A stretch of 11,274 bases of DNA, taken from contig JAZGDL010000152.1 of the NCBI GenBank assembly GCA_036477795.1, forward strand, positions 1-11,274, given 5' to 3'. Below, piece by piece: positions 1 to 9,449 of the stretch (its first letter is position 1; each line of letters begins with the position of its first letter). The position numbers and the translations under genes are program-made. The notes under the pieces were generated by a model. The model saw only the letters and a list, made by a program, of their open reading frames with translations. It was not told where the DNA came from and searched no databases. This DNA is from JAZGDL01 sp036477795. Lineage in GTDB: Bacteria; Planctomycetota; Phycisphaerae; UBA1845.

Positions 1-3103
<3,103 letters not shown>

Positions 3104-3130
3104 GGTCGACAGCAGATCACCCTCGATCTC

Positions 3131-3148
3131 GGCAGGCAGAGCCCTGCC
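3131..3148. repeat. Small REP-like hairpin at the uvrA-C side of the insertion
   Basis: GGCAGGC, loop AGA, then GCC-c-TGCC gives a 7-bp stem with one bulged base. It lies in the 52-base gap between the nucleotidyltransferase stop and the ATG at 3103 of the uvrA C-terminal ORF, so it could mark the insertion edge, or fold in the mRNA before the next start. Confidence 0.5.
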
Positions 3149-3155
3149 AACCGAT

Positions 3156-3728
3156 TCAGATCCCACCTTCGTCTCTTAGCTTTTCCAAATCCTCGCTGAT
3201 GCCAAGTTGGGCCGCCTGTTGGAACATGTACTTCCAGTCGAGTGCGGCACCTCTGACCCGAACCACGCCTAAGGCGTTCTCCCACTGCTTTTGCGAACGT
3301 GAGTCCTTGCGCCACAGTAGCTTCATTAGGATAATGTCCTCGGCGCTGACGACATAGAAAGAGGGGCCGTCCGGACCGAACTTCATGGGCGCTCGGCGCG
3401 TCATCACTTTGTCGAAAAAGGGAGTATGGGCGAGGACGGAAATATCGACCTTGAAGCGTGTTTCTTGATCGATCAGATTGACCATTCCAGCGTTTGCTGC
3501 GGCTTCGACGAGCATTTCCTCCGTGCAGTAAAAGCGCCGGGGGAGAGCTCCGGCGACGCGTCGGGCTTGCTTGCTGGTCATTCGAACGACGAGGTCGACG
3601 TCGATGCTGCTAAGCGGCTCGCCCAGAATACTGCTGGCTACGGAACCCGTTACCGCGTAAGGGACGCCCTCCGCGTCGAGCACTTTGACGGCGGCGTTGA
3701 GTACGTCGATCAGCGGATCATCCGTCAT
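3156..3728 (-). CDS. Pol-beta-fold nucleotidyltransferase (AbiEii-like superfamily), in the uvrA insertion
   Basis: This 190-aa protein looks like a small nucleotidyltransferase. Residues 24-48 contain G28-S29 followed by D43-x-D45 (SIDVDLVV), and a third acidic residue D95 lies in the strand FKVDISVLA. That is the GS...DxD...D metal-binding arrangement of the Pol-beta fold. The C-terminal half (130-190) is helical and basic, with MKLLWRKDSRSQKQWE. At 190 aa it is shorter than typical AbiEii toxins (roughly 250-300 aa). Its ATG overlaps the stop of the 79-aa gene by ATGA, so the two are probably translationally coupled. Relatives include toxin components (AbiEii, MenT) and MNT partners of HEPN proteins, but also uncharacterised housekeeping-like proteins; substrate and role cannot be read from the sequence. 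It sits between the two halves of uvrA unit 1. The fold is fairly sure and a toxin role is only a possibility. Confidence 0.8.
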   Translation of the reverse strand: MTDDPLIDVLNAAVKVLDAEGVPYAVTGSVASSILGEPLSSIDVDLVVRMTSKQARRVAGALPRRFYCTEEMLVEAAANAGMVNLIDQETRFKVDISVLAHTPFFDKVMTRRAPMKFGPDGPSFYVVSAEDIILMKLLWRKDSRSQKQWENALGVVRVRGAALDWKYMFQQAAQLGISEDLEKLRDEGGI

Positions 3729-3964
3729 CGACTCGATTCTCCTGATGGATTCCGCAACTGGGTTTCGTTCGCCTCGCGTGCACCGGCGATGGCCGCAGCC
3801 ATTTGACGCAGAACCATGGCGTTGCCGATGGGGCCGCGGGCCTGGGCCATGTAGGTCTGCATCAATCGATCCTGCTCCTGTGGGGTCATGTTCTTCAATC
3901 GATCTGCGATCATCCTTCGCAGACGCATCGCTTGTTCGACCGTGTCGTTGTCATTGGCGTTCAT
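3725..3964 (-). CDS. Small helical protein of unknown function (79 aa) between RAYT and nucleotidyltransferase
   Basis: I do not recognise this protein. It is 79 aa, charged and probably almost entirely alpha-helical, with an amphipathic stretch at about 8-36 (VEQAMRLRRMIADRLKNMTP) and a second one at about 50-66. It has no cysteines, signal peptide or membrane segment. It is likely to be real because it is tied into the gene run at both ends: its ATG overlaps the RAYT stop in an ATGA (3961-3964), and its TGA overlaps the nucleotidyltransferase ATG in another ATGA (3725-3728). A short helical gene immediately upstream of, and coupled to, a nucleotidyltransferase would fit an antitoxin or adaptor for that enzyme, but nothing in the residues proves it. 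Confidence 0.65.
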   Translation of the reverse strand: MNANDNDTVEQAMRLRRMIADRLKNMTPQEQDRLMQTYMAQARGPIGNAMVLRQMAAAIAGAREANETQLRNPSGESSR

Positions 3965-4599
3965 TTGACTTGCCTTCTTGCCGCTCGTTCATACTCGCGG
4001 TTCTGATCGGCGGGCGAAGCCCGCCCTACCGGCCGCAATTGTCTGTGGAATGGTTTTTGTTCCATGTTATGTTCCTGTACGTAACGTATTGCATGTTCCA
4101 TGTATTCTGGGTTGTCGATGTAGCGACACCAGTAGCCTCGCGTCCAGATGGGGACGCGGTGGCGGCGGTTGGGGGAGGGGGAGATGTTTCGGTAGGCACG
4201 GATCGCCTGAGACGATCGTCCTTTGAGGCGATTCACGACGCGTTCGTACGACCCGACCGGTCGATCGACGATGATGTGCACGTGGTTGTAGAGGATGGCG
4301 CAAGCACGGATGATGAGGCCGGTCGCGTGGGCGGCCTCGCGGAACGCATCGGCGACTACAGCTCGCTCTTCCGTGCTCAGGTTGACGGTCTTCCAGCGCA
4401 GCTCCGCGCGGGCGCTGTCGAGGAACTCCTGCAATTCGGCCTTGGCCACCGGTCGTCGTTGACCGATCTTGTGACCGTTGTCGAGGGGACGGACCTTCGC
4501 GAGATCGGGTTTCCAAATCTCATGGGACCACGATCCACGTGGGTCGTTGGGGAACCAGTGTCCGTAGGTCGTCCACGACAGGTGGAAACCGATAATCAT
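3961..4599 (-). CDS. REP-associated tyrosine transposase (RAYT, IS200-like Y1 HUH family)
   Basis: A 212-aa single-strand DNA transposase of the Y1/HUH group related to IS200/IS605 TnpA. The N-terminus FHLSWTTYGHWFPNDPRG matches the RAYT-type opening. The HUH metal-binding motif is YNHVHIIVD, with H106 and H108. The probable nucleophile is Y173, in WTRGYWCRYIDNPEY...IRYVQEHN (152-178). The family nicks and joins REP hairpins in single-stranded DNA and usually sits next to them as a one-copy gene rather than a free insertion sequence. A 60-bp palindrome lies 42 bp upstream of its start, and a GGCGGGC/GCCCGCC hairpin lies inside its own 3' coding end, so residues about 190-212 appear repeat-derived. 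The ATG overlaps the stop of the uvrA N-half by ATGA, and its stop overlaps the next gene in the same way. The motifs are intact, so the enzyme may be active. Confidence 0.9.
   Translation of the reverse strand: MIIGFHLSWTTYGHWFPNDPRGSWSHEIWKPDLAKVRPLDNGHKIGQRRPVAKAELQEFLDSARAELRWKTVNLSTEERAVVADAFREAAHATGLIIRACAILYNHVHIIVDRPVGSYERVVNRLKGRSSQAIRAYRNISPSPNRRHRVPIWTRGYWCRYIDNPEYMEHAIRYVQEHNMEQKPFHRQLRPVGRASPADQNREYERAARRQVK
4009..4025. repeat. REP-like hairpin inside the RAYT 3' coding end
   Basis: GGCGGGC (4009-4015), loop GAA and GCCCGCC (4019-4025) form a perfect 7-bp hairpin. It lies within codons for the last part of the RAYT. The adjoining 3976-4009 stretch resembles 1113-1146 in uvrA unit 2, so both look like copies of one dispersed repeat. 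Confidence 0.75.
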
Positions 4600-6593
4600 C
4601 GTTTTCCCCGTTTTGGTCTTTTGACATTTCTTCGTTTAGCGGTGTCGCGTCTTTGTTTTGTGGTGTCGCACGCGACACCGCAAAACGAAGACGCGACACC
4701 GCAAGACAACGTTCTCGGTTTTACCCGGTTCGTTGACGGATCGACCGGTCGTCTTTGTGTGGGAACGTCGATTCGATCTTTACCCGCGAGATAGCGACCG
4801 GTGATGGATTTTTCCGATTTGCGAATCTCGTCCAAGGTCCCCGTCGCGACGACGTGGCCGCCCTTGACGCCGGGGCCGGGACCGAAATCGATGATGGTGT
4901 CGGCAGCGCGCATGGTCTGCTCGTCGTGCTCCACCACGATCACCGTGTTGCCCATGTCCCGCAGACGCTGCAAAGAGTCCAATAACCGGCGGTTGTCGCG
5001 GGCGTGCAGGCCGATGCTGGGCTCGTCCAGGATGTACAAAACGCCGACCAGGCCGGAGCCGATCTGCGAGGCTAATCGAATGCGCTGCGATTCGCCGCCC
5101 GAGAGCGTCGGGGCGGTACGGTCCAGAGTGATGTAGTGCAGGCCGACGTCGATGAGGAACCGCAGACGGGTGCAAATCTCCTTGAGCACCTGATCGGCGA
5201 TGTATTGCTGGGTGGGTGTTAGCTCAAGGCGATCGAAAAAGCCGGCGGCCTGGGAGATGGACATGGCCAGCACCTGCTGTATGGGGTGGTCTCCCAGCTT
5301 GACGGCGAGGGCCTGAGCGTTGAGTCGGGCGCCGTTGCAGTCGGAGCACATCGACTTGCGCATGTACTTCTCGTAGTAGGACCGGACGAAGGCGGACTTG
5401 GCTTTTCGATGTTTTTGGCGCAGCTCGGCGATGACGCCTTCGAAAGTGCCGCCGTGGCGCCAGACGCCGCCGGACCAGCGCCACTCGAATGTCAGGTGCT
5501 TGTCACCCGTTCCATACAACAGGGCCCGTTTGGCGCGGGTCGGCAGGTCCTTCCATGGAGTGTTGAGCTTGAAGCCGACCTCCCGGGCGACGGCTTCGTA
5601 AATGTGCCGCCGCCAGCGGCCGATGCGCGTGCGCATGGGTTGGATGGCCAGACCCAAGAACGATCTGCGCGGGCTGGGCACGAGCAGGTCGGGGGTGAAA
5701 TCGAATCTGGTGCCCATGCCGTCGCAGGTGAGACACATGCCGGTGGGCGAGTTGAAGCTGAACATCTGCGGTGAGGGTGGTTCGAAGCTGAGGTCACAAT
5801 GTGTGCAGGCGTAGCGTGACGAGAGCAGCAGGTCGGCTACCTTGGGCGCGCCTTTGCGGGCGTTTTTGGCGTTAGGTGCTTGCTGCACGATGAGGGTGCC
5901 TTCACCGAGCTCGAGGGCGTGTTCGATGGCTTCGCTGAGGCGCGAACGGGCCTGCGTGCTCAAGGCAACGCGGTCCACTACGATTTCGATGTCGTGGCGG
6001 GCGTGGCGGTCGAGCATGGGATCGTCGGTCAGAGCCATGATGCGGCCGTCGACGCGTGCCCGGGCGTAACCTCGTTTGAGCATGTCTTCGAGGAGGTCGC
6101 GGTATTCGCCCTTCTGTCCGCGCACGACGGGCGCGAGGATGAGCAGTTTGGCCCCGGCCGGCAGGGACATGATGCGGCCGAGGATCTGATCGCGGGTTTG
6201 AGCGGTGATGGGGCGGCTGCACTGCGTGCAATGCTGCGTGCCGACGCGGGCGAAGAGCACGCGCAGATAATCGTGAATCTGGGTGACGGTTCCGACGGTG
6301 CTTCGCGGATTCCAACCGGTGGATTTCTGCTGGATGGAGATGGTGGGGTGCAGGCCGGTGATGAGGTCGACGTCGGGCTTGGCTAACTGGCCCATGAACT
6401 GTCGGGCGTAGGAGCTGAGCGATTCGATGTAGCGGCGTTGGCCTTCGGCGTGGAGGGTGTCGAAGGCCAGGCTGCTCTTGCCGCTGCCGGAGACGCCGGT
6501 GAAGCAGATGAGCCGGTCGCGGGGCAACTCCAGCTTGACGTTCTTGAGGTTGTGCTGGCGCGCTCCTTTGACAACGATCGACTCGCGTTCCAC
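4596..6593 (-). CDS. uvrA: UvrA N-terminal half (unit 1, ABC-I with UvrB-binding and insertion domains), separated from its ABC-II
   Basis: This 665-aa ORF is the first half of an excision-repair UvrA. The chosen start is GTG at 6593, because the UvrA homology begins at once (ERESIVVKGARQHNLKNV) and GGGAG lies 8 bases upstream; an open frame continues further 5' but overlaps the lipoprotein gene and shows no homology. Walker A GVSGSGKSS is at 33-41, the UvrB-binding domain at roughly 120-220, zinc cysteines at C263/C266 and C287/C290, signature LSGGESQRIRLASQ from 497, and Walker B LYILDEP at 519-525. RYLAGK at 600-605 marks the normal start of the linker to ABC-II. Instead of ABC-II, the protein continues into a 36-residue basic, cysteine-containing tail encoded by a palindrome and then stops. 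A full UvrA unit is about 940 aa. The missing half lies 1.5 kb downstream. The function as a split subunit is inferred. Confidence 0.93.
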   Translation of the reverse strand: MERESIVVKGARQHNLKNVKLELPRDRLICFTGVSGSGKSSLAFDTLHAEGQRRYIESLSSYARQFMGQLAKPDVDLITGLHPTISIQQKSTGWNPRSTVGTVTQIHDYLRVLFARVGTQHCTQCSRPITAQTRDQILGRIMSLPAGAKLLILAPVVRGQKGEYRDLLEDMLKRGYARARVDGRIMALTDDPMLDRHARHDIEIVVDRVALSTQARSRLSEAIEHALELGEGTLIVQQAPNAKNARKGAPKVADLLLSSRYACTHCDLSFEPPSPQMFSFNSPTGMCLTCDGMGTRFDFTPDLLVPSPRRSFLGLAIQPMRTRIGRWRRHIYEAVAREVGFKLNTPWKDLPTRAKRALLYGTGDKHLTFEWRWSGGVWRHGGTFEGVIAELRQKHRKAKSAFVRSYYEKYMRKSMCSDCNGARLNAQALAVKLGDHPIQQVLAMSISQAAGFFDRLELTPTQQYIADQVLKEICTRLRFLIDVGLHYITLDRTAPTLSGGESQRIRLASQIGSGLVGVLYILDEPSIGLHARDNRRLLDSLQRLRDMGNTVIVVEHDEQTMRAADTIIDFGPGPGVKGGHVVATGTLDEIRKSEKSITGRYLAGKDRIDVPTQRRPVDPSTNRVKPRTLSCGVASSFCGVACDTTKQRRDTAKRRNVKRPKRGKR
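4641..4700. repeat. 60-bp REP-like near-perfect palindrome beside the RAYT gene
   Basis: Two 30-base arms (4641-4670 and 4671-4700) match at 27 of 30 positions. Each arm itself contains GGTGTCGC twice (reverse complement GCGACACC in the other arm), giving a nested hairpin. Two of the three mismatches (4654/4687 and 4661/4680) are T-G on the plus strand; the third is the central A/C. It lies 42 bp upstream of the RAYT start and is translated as the last part of the UvrA N-half (CGVASSFCGVACDT...). Confidence 0.9.
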
Positions 6594-6598
6594 GTTAC

Positions 6599-6606
6599 CG
6601 GCTCCC
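6599..6606 (-). promoter_or_regulatory. Ribosome binding site deciding the uvrA GTG start
   Basis: On the minus strand GGGAG lies 8 bases before the GTG at 6593. It supports this start over the longer open frame reaching to 7106. Confidence 0.6.
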
Positions 6607-6627
6607 AAACAAACCAAGGACCGCTTC

Positions 6628-7272
6628 TCAACCGGGGGTGTCTGGTGCCTTTGCGCCCAGTCTCTTGAGATGGGCGGGCGTGAGATGCCGAAGCCCCTGT
6701 AGGTACCCCACCTGGGCGACTCGCCAGTATCCCTTTTCGCGAACGAGTTGAAACTGTGCGACGACGGACGCGTTGGGGTCGCCCGTCGGCGAAGCGAGCT
6801 CAAGCAAGACGCGGGTCCGCTCAAACGGCCCGGACGGGCCTTGGTCTTCGACGGTTCGGTCAGTGAGCAGACGCCGCCGGCCCGACTCCCAATCCTTGGG
6901 AAAATCATCTGTGTAGTGCCCCAATATCGGAGCCCAGCGCCAGACGATGCGCTGCACGCTGTCGTCGCGTCCCAGGTTCTTGCGGAAGGCACGGGAGTAG
7001 ATGTGATCCGGTGCACAGACGGCGAGCTGGCGGTCGAAGGCTGCTTCCCGCGCGTCGGTATCGTCGCCGGCGTCGTAGTCATCGCGGACGGCCTGCAGCA
7101 GGACAAAGACGACGGCAGCGGGCTCCACCTCCCGATCGAGCGTCAAACCCTGATCGACGACGGTCTTGACTTCATGATTACGAATTTGCCTGCCTAGCTG
7201 CCGCGTTTCATCAGCGCATCCGGAGAGCAGCGCCGCCGCCGCACATGCGATCAGCACAGGCTGCAAACGCAT
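6628..7272 (-). CDS. Predicted lipoprotein of unknown function
   Basis: A 214-aa protein starting MRLQPVLIACAAAALLSGCADE: a short positively charged N-terminus, a hydrophobic core and a lipobox L16-S17-G18-C19, so it should be lipidated at C19 and membrane anchored. I chose the ATG at 7272 because it places the signal peptide at the N-terminus; the frame is open further upstream (to 7464), but that stretch is made of repeat sequence. The mature part is a mixed helix/strand domain with a C-terminal segment VVAQFQLVREKGYWRVAQVGYL that resembles the last strands of NTF2-like folds. This resemblance is weak and I do not assign a family. It ends 34 bp before the uvrA GTG, so it could be co-transcribed with uvrA, although no functional link is evident. 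Confidence is good that it is a gene and fair that it is a lipoprotein. Confidence 0.8.
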   Translation of the reverse strand: MRLQPVLIACAAAALLSGCADETRQLGRQIRNHEVKTVVDQGLTLDREVEPAAVVFVLLQAVRDDYDAGDDTDAREAAFDRQLAVCAPDHIYSRAFRKNLGRDDSVQRIVWRWAPILGHYTDDFPKDWESGRRRLLTDRTVEDQGPSGPFERTRVLLELASPTGDPNASVVAQFQLVREKGYWRVAQVGYLQGLRHLTPAHLKRLGAKAPDTPG

Positions 7273-7358
7273 GCCCGGCCGATCATGGCGAGCATCCGGG
7301 TGCCGCTTGGCCTGCTGCCCGACGTGGCTTTGAGCCGATGTTTCGATCATGGACCGGG

Positions 7359-7386
7359 AGTGTAGTGGAGTCGGGGGAATTTGCAA
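7359..7386 (-). promoter_or_regulatory. Possible promoter for the lipoprotein-uvrA run
   Basis: On the minus strand TTGCAA (7386-7381) and TACACT (7364-7359) are separated by 16 bases and lie about 87 bases before the lipoprotein ATG. Each box matches the consensus at four of six positions. This is a weak pattern-based call. Confidence 0.3.
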
Positions 7387-7388
7387 TC

Positions 7389-7442
7389 TGTGGGACCGGC
7401 TGGAGAGCCGGTCCCACATGCGGCTGGAAAGCCGGTCCCACA
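7389..7442. repeat. REP element (one full hairpin and one half copy) in the divergent lipoprotein/HIT spacer
   Basis: TGTGGGACCGGC (7389-7400), loop TGGAGA and GCCGGTCCCACA (7407-7418) form a perfect 12-bp hairpin. A second half-copy at 7422-7442 repeats the right side (GGCTGGAAAGCCGGTCCCAC and one more A). Together with the possible promoter, it is all I see in this 232-bp divergent spacer. Confidence 0.9.
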
Positions 7443-7504
7443 TGCGCGCCGCCCTGGCCGACACGGTAGACTCCGGTTATGCTGCGGCAGAATCGGGTTC
7501 GACG

Positions 7505-8026
7505 ATGGCTGAACAAAACTCCAATCTGTGGGCCCCGTGGCGGCTGGAGTACATCCAGTCACTGGCCCCGGGCGAGGCGGATGACGGCTGCTTTATCTGC
7601 CGTTACTGGGAGGAACCCGAAAACGATAGGCAGAACCACGTCGTCTGGCGGGGCAACCGGGTCTTCGTGATCATGAACCGGTTTCCTTACACCAACGGTC
7701 ATCTGCTGATTGCCCCAAGCAGGCATGTCGGTGAAATGCAGGCCATCGGCGAAGATGATCTCATGGAAATGACGCGGGTGACACGTGATTCGGTTCGCCT
7801 GCTGGAGGAAACGTTGCATCCGCAAGGGTTCAATATCGGCACCAATCTGGGCCGGTGTGCCGGTGCCGGTGTGCCCGGCCACCTGCATACCCACGTCGTC
7901 CCGCGCTGGAGCGGCGACACGAATTACATGGCTGTCATCGGGGATGTCCGGGTGGTTCCGCAGAGCCTCGACGGGTTGCACGACCAATTGACCGCCAACG
8001 CGGTGAAGCTGGGCTTGACGGTGTAG
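7505..8026 (+). CDS. HIT-family protein, Ap4A phosphorylase/hydrolase-like
   Basis: A 173-aa histidine-triad protein that cleaves or phosphorolyses nucleoside-phosphate bonds. The triad is H126-L-H128-T-H130 followed by VVPRW. The preceding block NRFPYTNGHLLIAPSRHV (about 58-75) is the second HIT hallmark, and C29-x2-C32 near the N-terminus is a likely zinc site. The tail, with GDTNYMAVIGDVRVVPQSL, resembles the diadenosine-tetraphosphate phosphorylase branch known from Mycobacterium Rv2613c rather than the shorter Hint proteins. I chose the ATG at 7505 because homology begins directly after it (NLWAPWRLEYI); the upstream open frame consists of REP sequence. The ribosome binding site is weak (GGG about 7 bases upstream). 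It is transcribed divergently from the lipoprotein gene. The family is sure; the exact substrate is inferred. Confidence 0.92.
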   Translation: MAEQNSNLWAPWRLEYIQSLAPGEADDGCFICRYWEEPENDRQNHVVWRGNRVFVIMNRFPYTNGHLLIAPSRHVGEMQAIGEDDLMEMTRVTRDSVRLLEETLHPQGFNIGTNLGRCAGAGVPGHLHTHVVPRWSGDTNYMAVIGDVRVVPQSLDGLHDQLTANAVKLGLTV

Positions 8027-8045
8027 CAAAGCGGTTCGTCGGGCG

Positions 8046-8063
8046 CGCGGCATGAATGCCGCG
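8046..8063. repeat. Palindromic hairpin downstream of the HIT gene
   Basis: CGCGGCAT, two bases (GA), ATGCCGCG: perfect 8-bp arms, 20 bases after the HIT stop codon. It may act as a transcription terminator, but there is no T-run after it, so a REP-type repeat is as likely. Confidence 0.6.
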
Positions 8064-8163
8064 GCTCGGGTGGCGGTTCTGGTGGACTGAAACCGCTAGT
8101 GGGGCGTCAACGTTCGAATGGCGGGTTGGAGTATGGTATGAGGGAGCGGAGATTGCACTTTGG

Positions 8164-8190
8164 GCGTCTGCCAAACGACAAAGTCACTGC
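8164..8190. repeat. 27-bp dispersed repeat, copy 1 (upstream of dgt)
   Basis: Identical over 27 bases to 11081-11107; begins GCGTCTGCCAAACGACAAAG. It lies 67 bases before the dgt ATG. The preceding bases give an alternative small stem (TTTGG/CCAAA, 8159-8163 with 8171-8175). Confidence 0.9.
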
Positions 8191-8194
8191 GAAA

Positions 8195-8216
8195 CCCACG
8201 GATTCGAATCCGTGGG
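8195..8216. repeat. 22-bp perfect palindrome in the dgt leader
   Basis: CCCACGGATTC followed directly by GAATCCGTGGG, with no loop. It is 41 bases upstream of the dgt ATG and 4 bases after the 27-bp dispersed repeat. It could be an operator for a dimeric regulator or a REP variant. Confidence 0.85.
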
Positions 8217-8257
8217 CTTGCAATCGAACCGTGACAGAGCACTAGTGGGGAGTTTGC

Positions 8258-9445
8258 ATGTCAGGAGTGGTCACGACAGGATTGGCGCCTTACGCGGTGG
8301 GCGGTGAGGACTGCGGCGGGCGAGTGCATCAGGAACCGGCGGATTCGCTGCGCAACCCCTTCGAGTTGGACCGGCATCGTATTCTGGCTTGCGCGGCCTT
8401 TCGGCGATTGCAATACAAGACGCAGGTGTTCGTCTATGACGAACACGATCACTTTCGTACGCGACTGACCCATACACTGGAGGTGGCGGAGGTAGCCCGC
8501 CGTCTGGCTGTGGCGTTGAACGCCAATGAACAACTGGCGGAGGTGTGTGCAATGGCCCATGATCTGGGCCATCCGCCGTTCGGCCATGCCGGTGAGGCCA
8601 CGCTGCGAGAGCTGATGGCGGATGCGGGCGGGTTCGAGCATAACACCCATGCCCTGCGGATCGTCGATTATCTGGAACACCCCTACCCCGATTTCCGCGG
8701 TTTGAATCTCTCGTTTGAGCTTCGTGAAAGCCTGATAAAGCATTCCACGGAGTATGACAAGCCGGACATCTCGACGATTGAAGGCCTGGAGGTAAGCGAA
8801 CTGCTGGCGTGCGGTCCGCTGCCGACCATCGAAGCTCAGATCGCCTGCGCCGCGGATCGCATCGCCTATGACTGCCACGACCTGGAGGACGCTCTGGGGG
8901 CGCAGATGATCGGTGAAGAACAGCTCGCCGACGTTCGTTTGTGGAAGCGTTTCGCCCATTCGCTGCGCGAGCGGCATCCGCGGTGCAACGTGTTCGCCAT
9001 CCGGCGGCCGATTCTAAACGCCATGCTCGATGAGCTGATCAACGACTGTGTCGACCGGACGCGCCACCGCCTGACTGGCTGGAAAGCCGGTCCCACAGGA
9101 GGTGGATTGACCGTGCAAAGTGTCGACGCCGTGCGAAACGCTGAAGCAACCGTGGTCGGCTTCTCAGACGAGCAACTCGAAGAGTTACGCGAACTGGAAG
9201 GGTTTCTCGCTCAGCACGTCTATCGGCACTACCGGCTGGCGAGGATGGATGCCAAGGCCAGGCGTTTTGTGGAAGCGCTTTTCAATGCCTTCGTTGAAGA
9301 CCCGGCCATGCTGCCACCCAGATTCGCGGCCCGGGTTGATGCCCAGGGGCCGCAACGCGTCGTCTGCGATTACCTGGCGGGAATGACCGATCGGTTCTGC
9401 CACGACGAGTACGATAGACTTTTCCAACCCCACGAACGAGTGTAG
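8258..9445 (+). CDS. dgt: Deoxynucleoside triphosphate triphosphohydrolase (dGTPase family, HD domain)
   Basis: A 395-aa HD-domain enzyme that hydrolyses dNTPs to deoxynucleoside and triphosphate and so helps set dNTP pool size. Visible are the entry motif RNPFELDRHRI...AFRRLQYKTQVF (32-58), first metal histidine H72 in RLTHTLEVAEVAR, H101-D102 in AHDLGHPPFGHAGE, FEHNTHALRIV (126-136), and D205 in ADRIAYDCHDLEDAL. The start is clear: GGGGAG lies 6 bases before the ATG. The length is normal for the bacterial dNTPase-like branch (shorter than E. coli Dgt, about 505 aa). It is odd in carrying a short segment, TGWKAGPT (273-280), encoded by a REP fragment, in a region where family members usually run from a helix into the SVDDVR-type motif; here QSVDAVR follows. 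The metal ligands are untouched. The gene has its own leader full of palindromes and converges on mgtE. Confidence 0.94.
   Translation: MSGVVTTGLAPYAVGGEDCGGRVHQEPADSLRNPFELDRHRILACAAFRRLQYKTQVFVYDEHDHFRTRLTHTLEVAEVARRLAVALNANEQLAEVCAMAHDLGHPPFGHAGEATLRELMADAGGFEHNTHALRIVDYLEHPYPDFRGLNLSFELRESLIKHSTEYDKPDISTIEGLEVSELLACGPLPTIEAQIACAADRIAYDCHDLEDALGAQMIGEEQLADVRLWKRFAHSLRERHPRCNVFAIRRPILNAMLDELINDCVDRTRHRLTGWKAGPTGGGLTVQSVDAVRNAEATVVGFSDEQLEELRELEGFLAQHVYRHYRLARMDAKARRFVEALFNAFVEDPAMLPPRFAARVDAQGPQRVVCDYLAGMTDRFCHDEYDRLFQPHERV
9074..9097 (+). repeat. REP fragment embedded in frame in dgt
   Basis: Positions 9077-9097 are identical over 21 bases to the half REP at 7422-7442. Read in the dgt frame, 9074-9097 gives TGWKAGPT (residues 273-280). 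Confidence 0.9.
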
Positions 9446-9449
9446 TAAT

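Larger units (their letters stand above)
3131..4700 (-). mobile_element. RAYT-bearing cassette inserted between the ABC-I and ABC-II halves of uvrA unit 1
   Basis: About 1.5 kb of sequence foreign to UvrA separates two consecutive UvrA modules. It contains a 60-bp palindrome at its uvrA-N-proximal side (4641-4700), the RAYT, the 79-aa gene, the nucleotidyltransferase and a small hairpin at its other side (3131-3148). The limits given are the outer edges of the two palindromic structures. I could not find a target-site duplication or matching terminal repeats, so the true ends are uncertain and the block may have been built in steps. That it is an insertion follows from UvrA family structure, where RYLAGK-type linker is normally followed within tens of residues by the ABC-II LTVxGARxNNLKNI motif. 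Confidence 0.7.

Noticed and set aside
3685..4794. Long plus-strand open frame of 369 codons
   Set aside because: It is antisense to the RAYT, the 79-aa gene and the end of the uvrA N-half, which carry clear motifs; the translation has no recognisable domain.
6594..7106. An extra 171 N-terminal codons on the uvrA N-half
   Set aside because: They overlap the lipoprotein gene in another frame, show no UvrA similarity, and the GTG at 6593 has a proper ribosome binding site.
7349..7504. N-terminal extension of the HIT protein
   Set aside because: The 52 extra codons translate the REP hairpins (DRLESRSHMRLESRSH); HIT homology begins after the ATG at 7505.
8195..8216. Possible tRNA T-arm, because of GGATTCGAATCC
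   Set aside because: The stem and loop spacing does not fit a T-arm (extra A before TTCGAAT), and no acceptor, D or anticodon arm is present nearby.
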